Below, piece by piece: positions 1 to 8,069 of a stretch of 20,424 nt of DNA (position 1 is its first letter; each line of letters opens with the position of its first letter). The notes below the pieces were generated by a model. That model made no database searches. It saw only the letters and a list, made by a program, of their open reading frames with translations, and was not told where the DNA came from. Made by a program: the position numbers and the translations under genes. This DNA is from an uncultured Collinsella sp. (lineage in GTDB: Bacteria > Actinomycetota > Coriobacteriia > Coriobacteriales > Coriobacteriaceae), in contig UQNU01000044.1 in the NCBI GenBank assembly GCA_900542555.1, positions 1 through 20,424 on the forward strand, read 5' to 3'.

Positions 1-32
1 CGTCGGCAGCGTCAGATGTGTATAAGAGATAG
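1..32. other. Nextera Read 1 transposase adapter (artefact)
   Basis: The first 32 bases match the Illumina Nextera Read 1 adapter minus its first T. Positions 14-32 correspond to the 19-bp Tn5 mosaic end, with one mismatch at position 30 (T where the adapter has C). This is library sequence that was assembled into the contig, not genome. The proS reading frame stays homologous to its family up to position 33 and changes at the adapter boundary, which fits this reading. Confidence 0.96.
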
Positions 33-406
33 TCGTTGCGCACCAGGGCCGTGACGGTCTCCTCGTGCGTGGGGCCCAGGACGAACTCGCGACCATGACG
101 GTCGTCAAAGCGCACAAGCTCCTTGCCATAGGCGTCGATGCGGCCGGACTCGCGCCACAACTCGGCGTCGACCATGATAGGCATCATAAGCTCCTGGGCG
201 CCGGCAGCGTCCATCTCGTCGCGCACGATGTTCTCGATCTTACGGATCGAGCGCCAGGCAAGCGGCAGGTAGGAATACAGGCCGGCGGCCTCCTTGCGGA
301 TCATGCCGGCACGGAGCAGCAGGCGGTGACTGGCGAGCTCAGCGTCCGCCGGATCCTCTTTAAGCGTCGGCGCATAGAGCTTAGACATATACATTGCTCG
401 GGTCAT
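33..406 (-). CDS. proS: prolyl-tRNA synthetase, N-terminal fragment
   Basis: This class II aminoacyl-tRNA synthetase charges tRNA-Pro with proline in the cytoplasm. Only the first 124 codons are present; the rest lies beyond the contig end. The translation starts MTRAMYMSKLYAPTLKEDPA and has the bacterial-type ProRS N-terminus (SHRLLLRAGMIRKEAAGLYS), then IENIVRDEMDAAGAQELMMP and the class II region FVLGPTHEETVTALVRN. The ATG at 406 directly follows the ispG stop codon with no spacing. The ribosome-binding GGAG lies within the last ispG codons, so the two genes are probably translationally coupled. Other in-frame ATGs occur at codons 5 and 7, but 406 has the best-placed Shine-Dalgarno. proS is the last visible gene of the pyrH operon, as at the end of the equivalent B. 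subtilis cluster. The truncation comes from the library adapter. Confidence 0.95.
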
Positions 407-1489
407 TTATTTCTCCTCAATAAGCTTGTCGACCTCTGCCATAAGCGCGTCGACAATTTGGTCCTCAGCTACTTTACCAATGATCTGGCCATGCGAAAAG
501 AGCAAGGCCTGACCACGTCCGCAAGCAACGCCCAGGTCGGCATCAGAAGCCTCGCCGGGGCCATTAACGGCACATCCCATAACGGCAATCGAAAGCGGCG
601 CGGTATAGTTCTTAAGCCGCTCGGTTACTTCCTCGGCAATGGGAATAAGGTTAACCTGGCAGCGGGCGCACGTGGGGCACGAGACAATCTCGGGGCCACG
701 GCGACGCAGGCCCAACGACTGCAGAATACCCCAGGCAACCGGCGGCTCCTCAACCGGATCGGCTGTGAGCGACACACGCATGGTGTCGCCAATGCCTTCG
801 GAAAGCAAGATACCCAAGCCTACAGAGCTCTTGATGGTGCCCTGGAGCTTGGTCCCCGCCTCCGTCACGCCCAGGTGAAGCGGAACGTGGGGAATCTCAC
901 GCGACAGGGCTCGATAGGTATCGAGCGTCGTTTGCACGCTATGGGCCTTGGCCGAAAGCACAATGTTCGTAAAGCCGCGGTCCTCAAAGTGCTTGACGAA
1001 GCGCTCGCTCGACATCACGAGCTTTTCGGGCTGCGTGAGGTCGTCGCGCTCGGCGATATCCTGCTCAAGCGAACCAGCGTTGACACCGATGCGAATTGCG
1101 CAGCCCGCAGCACCCGCGGCATCGATGACAGCATCGACCTTGGCCCAATCGCCGATATTACCGGGATTGATGCGGAGCTTAGCGGCACCGGCCTCCACAG
1201 CGCCAATGGCCAGCTTGTGGTTAAAGTGGATATCGGCAACGATTGGCACCGGAGACTCGGCACAGATGGTGCGGAAACCCTCAAGCGCGGCCTCGGTGGG
1301 CACGCTCACACGCACGATATCGCAGCCAGCCTGCGCCAACGCGCACACTTGCGCAAGCGTTGCCTGGGCATCAGCGGTATCGGTGCAGGTCATGGATTGG
1401 ACCACCACCGGCGCGCCGCCACCGATCTGCACACCGCCCACATGCACGGGGCGCGTCAACTCGCGAGGCAAAGGATGGGATAAAGACAA
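407..1489 (-). CDS. ispG: 4-hydroxy-3-methylbut-2-enyl-diphosphate synthase (IspG/GcpE)
   Basis: IspG is the [4Fe-4S] enzyme of the penultimate MEP step, converting MEcPP to HMBPP. The product is 360 residues from a TTG start at 1489. The N-terminal TIM barrel begins RPVHVGGVQIGGGAPVVVQS and contains VADIHFNHKLA and LRINPGNIG. The C-terminal domain holds the cluster ligands Cys271 and Cys274 (CPTCARC), Cys306 and Glu313 (GCAVNGPGE). These sit one position from the E. coli ligands C270, C273, C305 and E312, which supports the TTG start. A GGGGAG ribosome-binding site lies 8 bases upstream of it. A GTG at 1498 is in frame but too close to that site, and a longer reading to 1576 would run into rseP. 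The start is 13 bases past the rseP stop. With dxr two genes upstream, two MEP enzymes share one operon. Confidence 0.95.
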   Translation of the reverse strand: MSLSHPLPRELTRPVHVGGVQIGGGAPVVVQSMTCTDTADAQATLAQVCALAQAGCDIVRVSVPTEAALEGFRTICAESPVPIVADIHFNHKLAIGAVEAGAAKLRINPGNIGDWAKVDAVIDAAGAAGCAIRIGVNAGSLEQDIAERDDLTQPEKLVMSSERFVKHFEDRGFTNIVLSAKAHSVQTTLDTYRALSREIPHVPLHLGVTEAGTKLQGTIKSSVGLGILLSEGIGDTMRVSLTADPVEEPPVAWGILQSLGLRRRGPEIVSCPTCARCQVNLIPIAEEVTERLKNYTAPLSIAVMGCAVNGPGEASDADLGVACGRGQALLFSHGQIIGKVAEDQIVDALMAEVDKLIEEK

Positions 1490-1502
1490 TCCAAACACTC
1501 CC

Positions 1503-2864
1503 CTACAGAATAAATCGAAGGATGTCGGAACGAAGCATATAGACAAACAGCAGCGCAAAGAGCGCGATGCCCACATAGCTCACAATCGTCTGGACCTTGA
1601 GCGGAAGCTCGCGGCCAGCAATCTTTTGAATGATCTCGATGACCAGCTTGCCGCCATCGAGTGGTGGGATGGGCAGCAGGTTCATAAAGCCAAGCGAGAA
1701 CGAAATGAGGGCGGCAAACGAAAGGAACGTGGCAGGGCCGGCAGCAGCAGCCTGTGAGGACATAACGCTAATACCCATGATCGACGAGGACTGGTCGAGA
1801 ATCTCCATCGTATGCTGCGGCTGGAGTAGGCGCATCACGCCCTCCGCTGTCTGCACGACATAGGAGAAAGACAGGCGAGCCGACGTGATGAGGTCTAAAC
1901 GGACCACCTGCGTAGAGGCATACACACCTAGGCGCTCATCCTCTTTGAGCGCAACCGTGGTCGAATGCTGCTTGCCGTCACGCTCGTACTCGATGGCGAT
2001 ATCGTCCTTACCGGCAGCCTTGCCGATGGCATCGTAAACGTCCATCCAGGTAGAGCACGATACTCCGTCAACCGAAAGGATCGCGTCGCCGCCCTCGATA
2101 CCCGCCTTGGCGGCAATAGACCCCTCGTCAACCTGACCGATCACGTTGGTATCCATCGGCACGGTGACACCCGTAATGGAATAGATGCTCATAAGGAGCA
2201 AAAAACCCGTCAGGATATTGACGAGAATGCCCGCGAGCAGCATAAAGGCGCGCTTGAGAAAGCCCTGGCCAAGATAAGTGTGCGAGCGCTCTTGCGCCAA
2301 GAAATCAGCCTCGCCGCACGGCAGCTCCCACACATCGCCCTCGGCAGTCGCATGCTCTCGATCGAACCGGCGGCCGTCAAAGGTGGTGTAACCCGCAGCG
2401 TCTCGAGGCAGTGTCTGATACTTAGTGGGATAGTAGCTCGGTGAGGGCTTCTCCCCTTCCTCATACCAAGGTGCGATGGAGCCCCAGCCCAGCAACAGAG
2501 CACAAGCCTCGAGCACATCCTCCTCGGAAAGCTCGAGCTCGACAGCAAGGTCGGCCACGGTCACGCGACCATGACGGTAGATAGCCGCGAGCACGCGATC
2601 GGCGCACGAGACATCGGTCGGATCCATACCGCAGATGGCAGCGTAGCCACCCAGCAGCAGCGGGGTCACGCCAAACTTGGTTCCAATGCGACGCGACGTG
2701 TAATGGATGTCAAAGCGGCACGGCAGGCCCAAAAAGAACTCGGTCACACGGACGCCGCAGGCACGCGCCGCCAAAAAGTGGCCACCCTCGTGCAAAAACA
2801 CGAGGACGGAAAGCATCAGCAGGCCCCAAAAGACCGATGAAAGAACGCTCAGAACAGTATCCAT
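1503..2864 (-). CDS. rseP: RseP-like site-2 protease (M50) with a large cytosolic insert
   Basis: This membrane zinc metalloprotease belongs to the RseP/RasP/Rip1 family, which cuts anti-sigma factors and signal-peptide remnants within the membrane. From the ATG at 2864 it has 453 residues. Visible parts are TM1 with the zinc motif HEGGH (25-29), a GGY segment (73-75), TM2 (about 206-232), one PDZ domain (about 238-307), TM3, the second active-site motif NLLPIPPLDGG (395-405) and TM4 (about 424-444). Between GGY and TM2, where relatives have roughly 30 residues, there are about 130. Residues 86-133 of this stretch look like a winged helix-turn-helix. A TTG at 2879 would add five residues, but it directly abuts the only Shine-Dalgarno (AAGGA). 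The ATG leaves a long 15-base spacing but places HEGGH at the depth seen in E. coli RseP. It lies between dxr and ispG, as rip1 does in mycobacteria. The substrate is unknown. Confidence 0.93.
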   Translation of the reverse strand: MDTVLSVLSSVFWGLLMLSVLVFLHEGGHFLAARACGVRVTEFFLGLPCRFDIHYTSRRIGTKFGVTPLLLGGYAAICGMDPTDVSCADRVLAAIYRHGRVTVADLAVELELSEEDVLEACALLLGWGSIAPWYEEGEKPSPSYYPTKYQTLPRDAAGYTTFDGRRFDREHATAEGDVWELPCGEADFLAQERSHTYLGQGFLKRAFMLLAGILVNILTGFLLLMSIYSITGVTVPMDTNVIGQVDEGSIAAKAGIEGGDAILSVDGVSCSTWMDVYDAIGKAAGKDDIAIEYERDGKQHSTTVALKEDERLGVYASTQVVRLDLITSARLSFSYVVQTAEGVMRLLQPQHTMEILDQSSSIMGISVMSSQAAAAGPATFLSFAALISFSLGFMNLLPIPPLDGGKLVIEIIQKIAGRELPLKVQTIVSYVGIALFALLFVYMLRSDILRFIL

Positions 2865-2889
2865 AAAACGAAAAAGCAATCCTTATGGG

Positions 2890-4077
2890 TTAGGAACGGG
2901 TTGCGGCGAGCACCTGCGCAGCCTTTTCACGCGCCCACGCATCGATGTCGCGAAGCTGCTCAAACGAGTCGACCGCCTGCATATCGTGGGCATCCATGCA
3001 GGATTCCACAATGCGATCGATATCGGTAAAGCTGCAGCCATCGTGCAGGAAGGCATCGACGGCGACCTCGTTGGCGGCATTGAGCACGCACGGCATGGTG
3101 CCACCCGTCTTGCCGGCACGCTCGGCCAGTGCCAGGCAGCGGAAGGTATCCATGTCGGCAGCATCAAACGTGAGCTGCCCCAGCTCACGGAAATCGATAC
3201 GAGGCGCCGGGGTATCCCAACGCTCGGGATACGAGAACGCGAACTGGATGGGAATACGCATGTCGGAAGCACCGAGATGCGCCATCACGGAGCCGTCGGC
3301 AAACTCGACCATAGAGTGAATCTTGGACTGACGCTGCACGACCACGTTAATGAAATCGAGGTCGCAGTTAAACAGATGCATGGCCTCAATGCGCTCCAGG
3401 CCCTTGTTCATGAGGGTGGCGGAGTCGATGGTGATCTTGGCACCCATGGCCCACGTGGGATGTGCGAGGGCATCGGCACGCGTCACGCGGTCGAGCTCGT
3501 CGCGCGTGCGGCCAAAGAACGGACCGCCCGAGCAGGTGAGCCAAATACAATGAGCCTCGCGCGGGTTCTCCCCCAGATAGCACTGGTAGATGGCGGAGTG
3601 CTCAGAGTCGACTGGAATAAGCTGGCCCGGTTGCGCCAACGGCATAAGCAAGTCGCCACCGACGACGAGGGACTCCTTGTTGGCAAGGGCAAGGCGCTTA
3701 TTTGAGGTCAAGGCCGCATGGCTCGCCTCGAGACCGGCGGCGCCCACAATAGCAACGAGCACGCAGTCGACATCGTCGCGACGCGCGAGCTCGCAAACCG
3801 CCTGCGCGCCAACGCCGAGCTTCGTTCCCTCGGGCAACTCCTGCAGCACGGCGTCATCGCCATGAGCGACATCGGCCACGGCAACCGCCGGAACCGAGAA
3901 CTCGCGGGCAGCGGCAACGAGCTCGGAGGTACTGGAGTTAACGGACAGCGCCGTCACCTGCAGGCGATCGGCATGCTGACGGCACACATCGAGCGCCTGG
4001 GTGCCGATGGAGCCCGTACAACCCAGGATGGCAACACGGAGGCGTCCATCGGGGCCATACGTCGTCTGGAATGACAT
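2890..4077 (-). CDS. dxr: 1-deoxy-D-xylulose 5-phosphate reductoisomerase
   Basis: DXR makes 2-C-methyl-D-erythritol 4-phosphate from DXP using NADPH and a divalent metal, the first committed MEP step. The 395-residue product is of normal length. It shows the nucleotide-binding ILGCTGSIG (17-25), LANKESLV (131-138), the metal-binding PVDSEHSAI (155-163), LTCSGGPF (180-187), HPTWAMGAKITIDSATLMNK (206-225), IHSMVEF (253-259) and, near the C-terminus, NAANEVAVDAFL. The usual VHPQS stretch before the conserved IHSMV histidine reads VQRQS here, so the first His-Pro is lost while the downstream His254 is kept. The ATG at 4077 shares its A with the cdsA stop (TAATG), which indicates translational coupling. 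The last codon precedes rseP by 25 bases. All other active-site motifs are intact, so I expect it to be functional. Confidence 0.97.
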   Translation of the reverse strand: MSFQTTYGPDGRLRVAILGCTGSIGTQALDVCRQHADRLQVTALSVNSSTSELVAAAREFSVPAVAVADVAHGDDAVLQELPEGTKLGVGAQAVCELARRDDVDCVLVAIVGAAGLEASHAALTSNKRLALANKESLVVGGDLLMPLAQPGQLIPVDSEHSAIYQCYLGENPREAHCIWLTCSGGPFFGRTRDELDRVTRADALAHPTWAMGAKITIDSATLMNKGLERIEAMHLFNCDLDFINVVVQRQSKIHSMVEFADGSVMAHLGASDMRIPIQFAFSYPERWDTPAPRIDFRELGQLTFDAADMDTFRCLALAERAGKTGGTMPCVLNAANEVAVDAFLHDGCSFTDIDRIVESCMDAHDMQAVDSFEQLRDIDAWAREKAAQVLAATRS

Positions 4078-4976
4078 TACAGCACGCCTCCGATCATCAG
4101 CATCAGCTGCGCGGTGATGCAGCCAAAGATGAGCGAATCGCTACGATCGAGCATGCCGCCGTGGCCCGGGATAAGGTTACCGGAATCCTTAACGCCCACA
4201 CCGCGCTTGATGCGCGACTCGATAAGGTCGCCGATAACGCCCAAAATGGACACCACCACGCCGCACAGCAGCGCATAGGGCAGGCTCAGCTTATAGAAGT
4301 GCGTTGCCCACAGGATGAGCCAGATCAACACAGAGCCCAAAATGCCGCCGACAAACCCCTCCCAGCTCTTTTTGGGAGAGATCTTGGGAACCATCTTGTG
4401 TTTGCCGATACGGCTACCCACGATGTAGGCAAACGAATCGGAGACCCAAAGGGACGCGCAAACGCCCACCGAAAGCAGGGCGCCGGCAAAACCGGGCACG
4501 GCATCGCGCAGCAGCACGATGGCCGACAGCATAAAGCCAGTGTAGATGGGGCCCATGAGCGTCACGGCCACATCAGAGATGCGGGTACGCGGCGACCAGA
4601 CATACCAAATGCCCACAGCGAGCATCAGGGCAAAAAGCAGGGCATTCAGCAACGTCGAATCGCCCAACGCCGACAGCGGAAAGAGTACGGCGGCAGCGAT
4701 ACCCATGCGCTCGTTAGCCATCTTGCCATCGAGCCTTGTCATGCGGAAAAACTCATAGCAGCACAGACCGCTCATGACAGAAACAAAGATGGCCGTGGGC
4801 ACAATACCCAAAACCAAGCACAAGATAAAGACAACGGCGTAGACGATACCGGCAGCGGCACGGGTAATAAAGCCCGCCAGCCACGAACCGGTGCCGCTCT
4901 TCGCTGCAGGCACTCCCGCAGTGGCAGCTTTGCGCGCAGGCGTCTTGGGAGCAGATGCCTTGGGACGATCGGACAC
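4077..4976 (-). CDS. cdsA: phosphatidate cytidylyltransferase (CDP-diacylglycerol synthase)
   Basis: CdsA condenses CTP and phosphatidic acid into CDP-diacylglycerol, the branch point for membrane phospholipids. The 299-residue protein is a polytopic membrane enzyme. Its first 30 residues are a polar Ala/Lys/Pro tail without obvious fold, followed by hydrophobic segments from about 40 onward. The family signature is complete at 254-281: SRIKR, a KDSG step, PGHGG and DRSDS. The two acidic residues Asp277 and Asp280 match the metal-binding positions. Translation starts at GTG 4976, with a strong AGGAGG seven bases upstream that overlaps the end of uppS. The uppS stop is two bases before this start, and the cdsA stop overlaps the dxr start. 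The uppS-cdsA-dxr order is conserved in many bacteria. Confidence 0.97.
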   Translation of the reverse strand: MSDRPKASAPKTPARKAATAGVPAAKSGTGSWLAGFITRAAAGIVYAVVFILCLVLGIVPTAIFVSVMSGLCCYEFFRMTRLDGKMANERMGIAAAVLFPLSALGDSTLLNALLFALMLAVGIWYVWSPRTRISDVAVTLMGPIYTGFMLSAIVLLRDAVPGFAGALLSVGVCASLWVSDSFAYIVGSRIGKHKMVPKISPKKSWEGFVGGILGSVLIWLILWATHFYKLSLPYALLCGVVVSILGVIGDLIESRIKRGVGVKDSGNLIPGHGGMLDRSDSLIFGCITAQLMLMIGGVL

Positions 4977-4978
4977 GA

Positions 4979-5773
4979 TTAAGCCTCCTCGGTCTTGCTT
5001 AGTCCACCAAACCTACGGTCACGGCCCTGATAGGCCAAAATGGCGTCGACAAGGCCCCAGCGATCAAAGTCGGGCCAATAGGTATCGGTGACGTAGAACT
5101 CGGAATAAGCCACCTGCCACAGCAGATAGTTCGAAAGGCGCAGCTCACCAGAGGTGCGAATCACAAGCTCAGGATCGGGAAGACCGGCGGTATAGAGGTG
5201 GGAAGCCACCATGTCGTCATCAATTGCGCCAGGATCGATCTTACCGGCGGCAGCGTCGAGTGCGATCTGACGGACAGCGCGGGTAATCTCGGCACGCGCG
5301 CCGTAGTTGACGGCAAGCGCCAGCGTCATCCCGGTGTGATCGGCGCACTCGGCAAGACCGCGTTCAAAAACATCGCGGGTCTTCTTGGGCAGCGCGGAAA
5401 TGTCACCCAAAAAGACAACGCGCACGTTTTCGCGCTTCAGAAGCGGCAGCTCGTCGATAAACGTCTTGGCAAACAGATGCATCAAGACGTTGACCTCATG
5501 CTGCGGGCGGTTCCAGTTTTCGGTAGAAAACGCATAGGCAGAAAGCACGTCGACGCCAAGACGCACGCAGGCGGTAATAATCTCGCGAAGGGAGACGATA
5601 CCCGCCTTGTGGCCCTCAGTGCGCGCAAGACCGCGCGATGTGGCCCAACGACCGTTGCCGTCCATGATGCACGAGATATGGTGCGGAATGTTATTGAGGT
5701 CAAGGTCGGAAAAACCGACGCCCGCAGGGGCGTCGGCAAAGTACTCGACCAGTTTATGCTCGTCGTATTGCAC
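4979..5773 (-). CDS. uppS: undecaprenyl diphosphate synthase (cis-prenyltransferase)
   Basis: UppS adds eight isopentenyl units in cis to farnesyl diphosphate to make the C55 lipid carrier of peptidoglycan and wall polymers. The 264-residue protein carries all family motifs: CIMDGNGRWA (35-44, catalytic Asp38), GHKAG (54-58), AFSTENWNRP (81-90), LAVNYGARAEI, and the C-terminal diphosphate-binding VIRTSGELRLSNYLLWQ followed by EFYVTDTYWPDF. A 30-residue N-terminal lead precedes the core; this is slightly longer than in E. coli. The start is GTG at 5773, one base after the frr stop, with GGAG seven bases upstream inside the end of frr. It uses product of the MEP pathway, two of whose enzymes (dxr, ispG) are encoded downstream in the same operon. 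Confidence 0.97.
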   Translation of the reverse strand: MQYDEHKLVEYFADAPAGVGFSDLDLNNIPHHISCIMDGNGRWATSRGLARTEGHKAGIVSLREIITACVRLGVDVLSAYAFSTENWNRPQHEVNVLMHLFAKTFIDELPLLKRENVRVVFLGDISALPKKTRDVFERGLAECADHTGMTLALAVNYGARAEITRAVRQIALDAAAGKIDPGAIDDDMVASHLYTAGLPDPELVIRTSGELRLSNYLLWQVAYSEFYVTDTYWPDFDRWGLVDAILAYQGRDRRFGGLSKTEEA

Positions 5774-5774
5774 C

Positions 5775-6311
5775 TTAGATCTCCATGACCTCGGCTTCTT
5801 TTTCCTTCAGAAGCTCCTCGACCTTGGCGACATACTCATCGGTGTGCTTCTGGACCTTGGCCTGCTCGCGACGGACATCGTCCTCGGTGAGCTCCTCATC
5901 GCGCTCGAGCTTGTTGTTGAAGTCGCGACGGATGTTACGGATAGACACCTTGGCCTGCTCGGCGTACTCGCGGCACTCCTTGACGAGCTCGCGACGGCGC
6001 TCCTCAGTGGGAGCCGGGAACGGAAGACGAACGACGGTGCCATCGGAGTTGGGGGTAATACCCAGATCGGAAGCGCCGATGGCCTTGACGATAGCGTTGA
6101 TGAGTGCCTTGTCCCACGGCTCGATGAGCAGCATGTGGGCCTCGGGGGTCTTGACGGCGGCAACCTGCGTGACCGGCGTGGGAACACCGTAATAATCGAC
6201 GGAGATGTCGGACAGAATGTTGGCATTGGCGCGGCCGGTACGAACCTTGGAGAAGTTATGCTTGAGGGACTCGAGCGACTTGTCCATGTGGGCGGTGATG
6301 TTCTCTGCCAT
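5775..6311 (-). CDS. frr: ribosome recycling factor
   Basis: RRF splits post-termination ribosomes together with EF-G. The 178-residue product is close to the usual 185. It has the typical three-helix-bundle sequence: start MAENITAHMDKSLESLKHNF, the arginine-rich VRTGRANANIL, the domain II beta region from about residue 31 (YYGVPTPVTQVA, LLIEPWDKALI), and the C-terminal helix with EERRRELVKECREYAEQAKV and RNIRRDFNNKL. The ATG at 6311 lies two bases after the pyrH stop, and an AGGAGG in the pyrH end serves as its ribosome-binding site. The pyrH-frr pairing is almost universal in bacteria. Confidence 0.98.
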   Translation of the reverse strand: MAENITAHMDKSLESLKHNFSKVRTGRANANILSDISVDYYGVPTPVTQVAAVKTPEAHMLLIEPWDKALINAIVKAIGASDLGITPNSDGTVVRLPFPAPTEERRRELVKECREYAEQAKVSIRNIRRDFNNKLERDEELTEDDVRREQAKVQKHTDEYVAKVEELLKEKEAEVMEI

Positions 6312-6313
6312 GC

Positions 6314-7036
6314 TTAATCCTCCTGATAGACGAGCGTGCCGACGGGCTCACCCGAAAGCGCGCGCTTGACGGTGTCCTCGCCATCGATGTTGAGGACCAA
6401 AATCGGCATACGGTTGTCCTGGCACAGTGCCGTAGCCGTGGAATCCATAACCTGCAGACCGCGGACGAGAACCTCGTGATAGGTAATCTTGTCAAAACGG
6501 ACGGCATCGGCGCACTTGACGGGATCCTTGTCGTAGATGCCGTCAACCTTGGTGGCTTTAATCAGAATCTCGGCGCCGATCTCGCACGCACGAAGAGCCG
6601 CGGCGGTGTCGGTCGTAAAGTACGGATTGCCCGAACCGGCGGCAAAAATAACGACGTTGCCCTTGGAAAGGTGGTTGATGGCGCGACGGCGAATATAGGG
6701 CTCGCAGATCTCGTTCATCTGGATAGCGCTCATCACGCGGCAGGGAACATCGTTATGCTCGAAGGCATCCTGCAGGGCAAGCGCGTTCATAACGGTTGCC
6801 AGCATGCCCATGTAGTCGGCCTGAGCACGCTCCATGCCACCGGCAGCGCCGGCCATGCCGCGGAAAATATTGCCGCCGCCGACAACGACGCCGACCTCAT
6901 GGCCAACGGCGAGCAGTTCCTTGACCTGCTTGGCAAGATGGTCGGTAACCTTGGGGTCGATGCCATATTGGCCGTCGCCCATCAGTGCTTCGCCGGAAAG
7001 CTTAAGAAGCACGCGTTTATATCGGATGTCGGACAA
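6314..7036 (-). CDS. pyrH: uridylate (UMP) kinase
   Basis: PyrH phosphorylates UMP to UDP with ATP and belongs to the amino-acid-kinase fold, unlike eukaryotic UMP kinases. The 240-residue product shows LLKLSGEAL (10-18), VVVGGGNIFRG (50-60), the UMP-contacting region GMLATVMNALALQDA, FAAGSGNPYFTTDTAAALRA, IKATKVDGIYDKDP and MDSTATALC. Translation starts at TTG 7036 with a strong AGGAGG six bases upstream. It is the first gene of the tight operon running to proS and lies beyond the tsf terminator, so it needs either its own promoter in 7037-7095 or terminator read-through from rpsB-tsf. I see only a weak -10-like TAGAAT at 7067-7072 with no good -35. Confidence 0.98.
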   Translation of the reverse strand: MSDIRYKRVLLKLSGEALMGDGQYGIDPKVTDHLAKQVKELLAVGHEVGVVVGGGNIFRGMAGAAGGMERAQADYMGMLATVMNALALQDAFEHNDVPCRVMSAIQMNEICEPYIRRRAINHLSKGNVVIFAAGSGNPYFTTDTAAALRACEIGAEILIKATKVDGIYDKDPVKCADAVRFDKITYHEVLVRGLQVMDSTATALCQDNRMPILVLNIDGEDTVKRALSGEPVGTLVYQED

Positions 7037-7077
7037 AGCGATCCTCCTTTAGATTGAACTCTCAACATTCTATCAAA

Positions 7078-7093
7078 GGCTCTAAGAAGAGCC
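7078..7093. repeat. Perfect short inverted repeat upstream of pyrH
   Basis: GGCTCT (7078-7083) and AGAGCC (7088-7093) form a perfect 6-bp inverted repeat around a 4-base loop. It lies just past the tsf terminator T-run and about 45 bp upstream of pyrH. It could be a weak second terminator hairpin or an operator. The sequence alone does not decide. Confidence 0.4.
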
Positions 7094-7095
7094 AT

Positions 7096-7131
7096 GAAAA
7101 AGCAGGCTGTGAGTAAAACCCACAGCCTGCT
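7096..7131 (-). terminator. Intrinsic terminator of rpsB-tsf
   Basis: On the minus strand there is a perfect 11-bp stem (plus-strand arms 7101-7111 and 7121-7131, AGCAGGCTGTG / CACAGCCTGCT) with a 9-base loop, followed by a run of five Ts. It lies 24 bases past the tsf stop and separates rpsB-tsf from the pyrH operon. Confidence 0.92.
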
Positions 7132-7154
7132 CATTACCAGCTACAAGAGCTTAT

Positions 7155-8024
7155 TTACTCGCCACGGACCAGACGGTCAAAGGCAACGACGGTAATGGTG
7201 TCGCCGAGCTCCTTGGAGACCTGCTCAGCGTACTTCTTGATGGTGAGGGAGCTGTCCTTGATGAACTCCTGCTCGGTGAGCACGGACTGCTTGTAGAACT
7301 TCTCCAGACGGCCGACAGCCATCTTCTCCTGGATAGCCTCGGGCTTACCGGACTCGGCAGCCTGAGCCATGTAGATCTGCTTCTCGTGCTCGACGGTCTC
7401 GGCCGGAACCTGATCGCGGGTAGCGCAGATCGGGGCGACGGCGGCAACCTGAAGGGCAACGTCGTGAGCGAAGGTCTTGAAGGACTCAGCCTGAGCGGTC
7501 TCGGCCTTCTCGAAGGCGAACTCGACGAGGACACCGATCTTACCACCCATGTGGATGTAAGAAGCGAGCGCGCCGTTCTCGGCCTTGCGGGCGGCGAAGC
7601 GGGAGATCTTCATGTTCTCGCCCATGATGTGAATCATCTCGGTGAGCTCGGAGGAAACGGTCTCCTCGCCCATCGGCTTCTCGAGCAGAGCGTCGACATC
7701 GGCCGGCTCGGTGGTAGCGACAACCTCAGCGACCTTGGAAGCAAAGCCGGTGAACTTGGCGTTAGAGCCAACGAAGTCGGTCTCGCAGGAGAGCTCGAGC
7801 AGAGCGCCGGTCTTGCCATCCTCGGAGACGAACGCGGCGACAGCGCCCTCGTTGGTCTCACGGCCAGCCTTCTTGGCAGCCTTGGCAAGGCCGTTCTTAC
7901 GCAGAACGTCGACAGCGGCGTCCATGTCGCCGTCAGCCTCGACGAGAGCCTTCTTGCACTCCATCATCGGGGAGTCGGTCATCTCGCGGAGCTGCTTGAC
8001 CATAGCGGCGGTAATCTGGGCCAT
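7155..8024 (-). CDS. tsf: translation elongation factor Ts
   Basis: EF-Ts is the nucleotide exchange factor of EF-Tu. From the ATG at 8024 the product has 289 residues. The N-terminal UBA-like domain reads MAQITAAMVKQLREMTDSPM followed by ECKKALVEADGDMDAAVDVL. The core has the EF-Tu-contacting TDFV motif (82-85, in ELSCETDFVGSN) and two subdomains ending in a coiled-coil-like stretch near KFYKQSVLTEQEFIKD. An upstream in-frame start at 8039 would add five residues, but AAAGGA lies seven bases before 8024 and MAQITA is the normal EF-Ts beginning. It follows rpsB by 45 bases, the standard arrangement, and is followed by a strong terminator. Confidence 0.98.
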   Translation of the reverse strand: MAQITAAMVKQLREMTDSPMMECKKALVEADGDMDAAVDVLRKNGLAKAAKKAGRETNEGAVAAFVSEDGKTGALLELSCETDFVGSNAKFTGFASKVAEVVATTEPADVDALLEKPMGEETVSSELTEMIHIMGENMKISRFAARKAENGALASYIHMGGKIGVLVEFAFEKAETAQAESFKTFAHDVALQVAAVAPICATRDQVPAETVEHEKQIYMAQAAESGKPEAIQEKMAVGRLEKFYKQSVLTEQEFIKDSSLTIKKYAEQVSKELGDTITVVAFDRLVRGE

Positions 8025-8069
8025 TGTGGTTCCTTTCAAAGAGATGAAAAAGAATTAACTAAGACTGAT

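Noticed and set aside
65..1483. Long plus-strand reading frame (472 codons) opposite proS/ispG
   Set aside because: It is antisense to well-supported ispG and proS, has no family resemblance, and arises from the GC-rich codon pattern.
2864..2879. TTG at 2879 as rseP start
   Set aside because: The only Shine-Dalgarno directly abuts this codon. ATG 2864 gives the family-typical distance to HEGGH, although its spacing to AAGGA is long, so some doubt remains.
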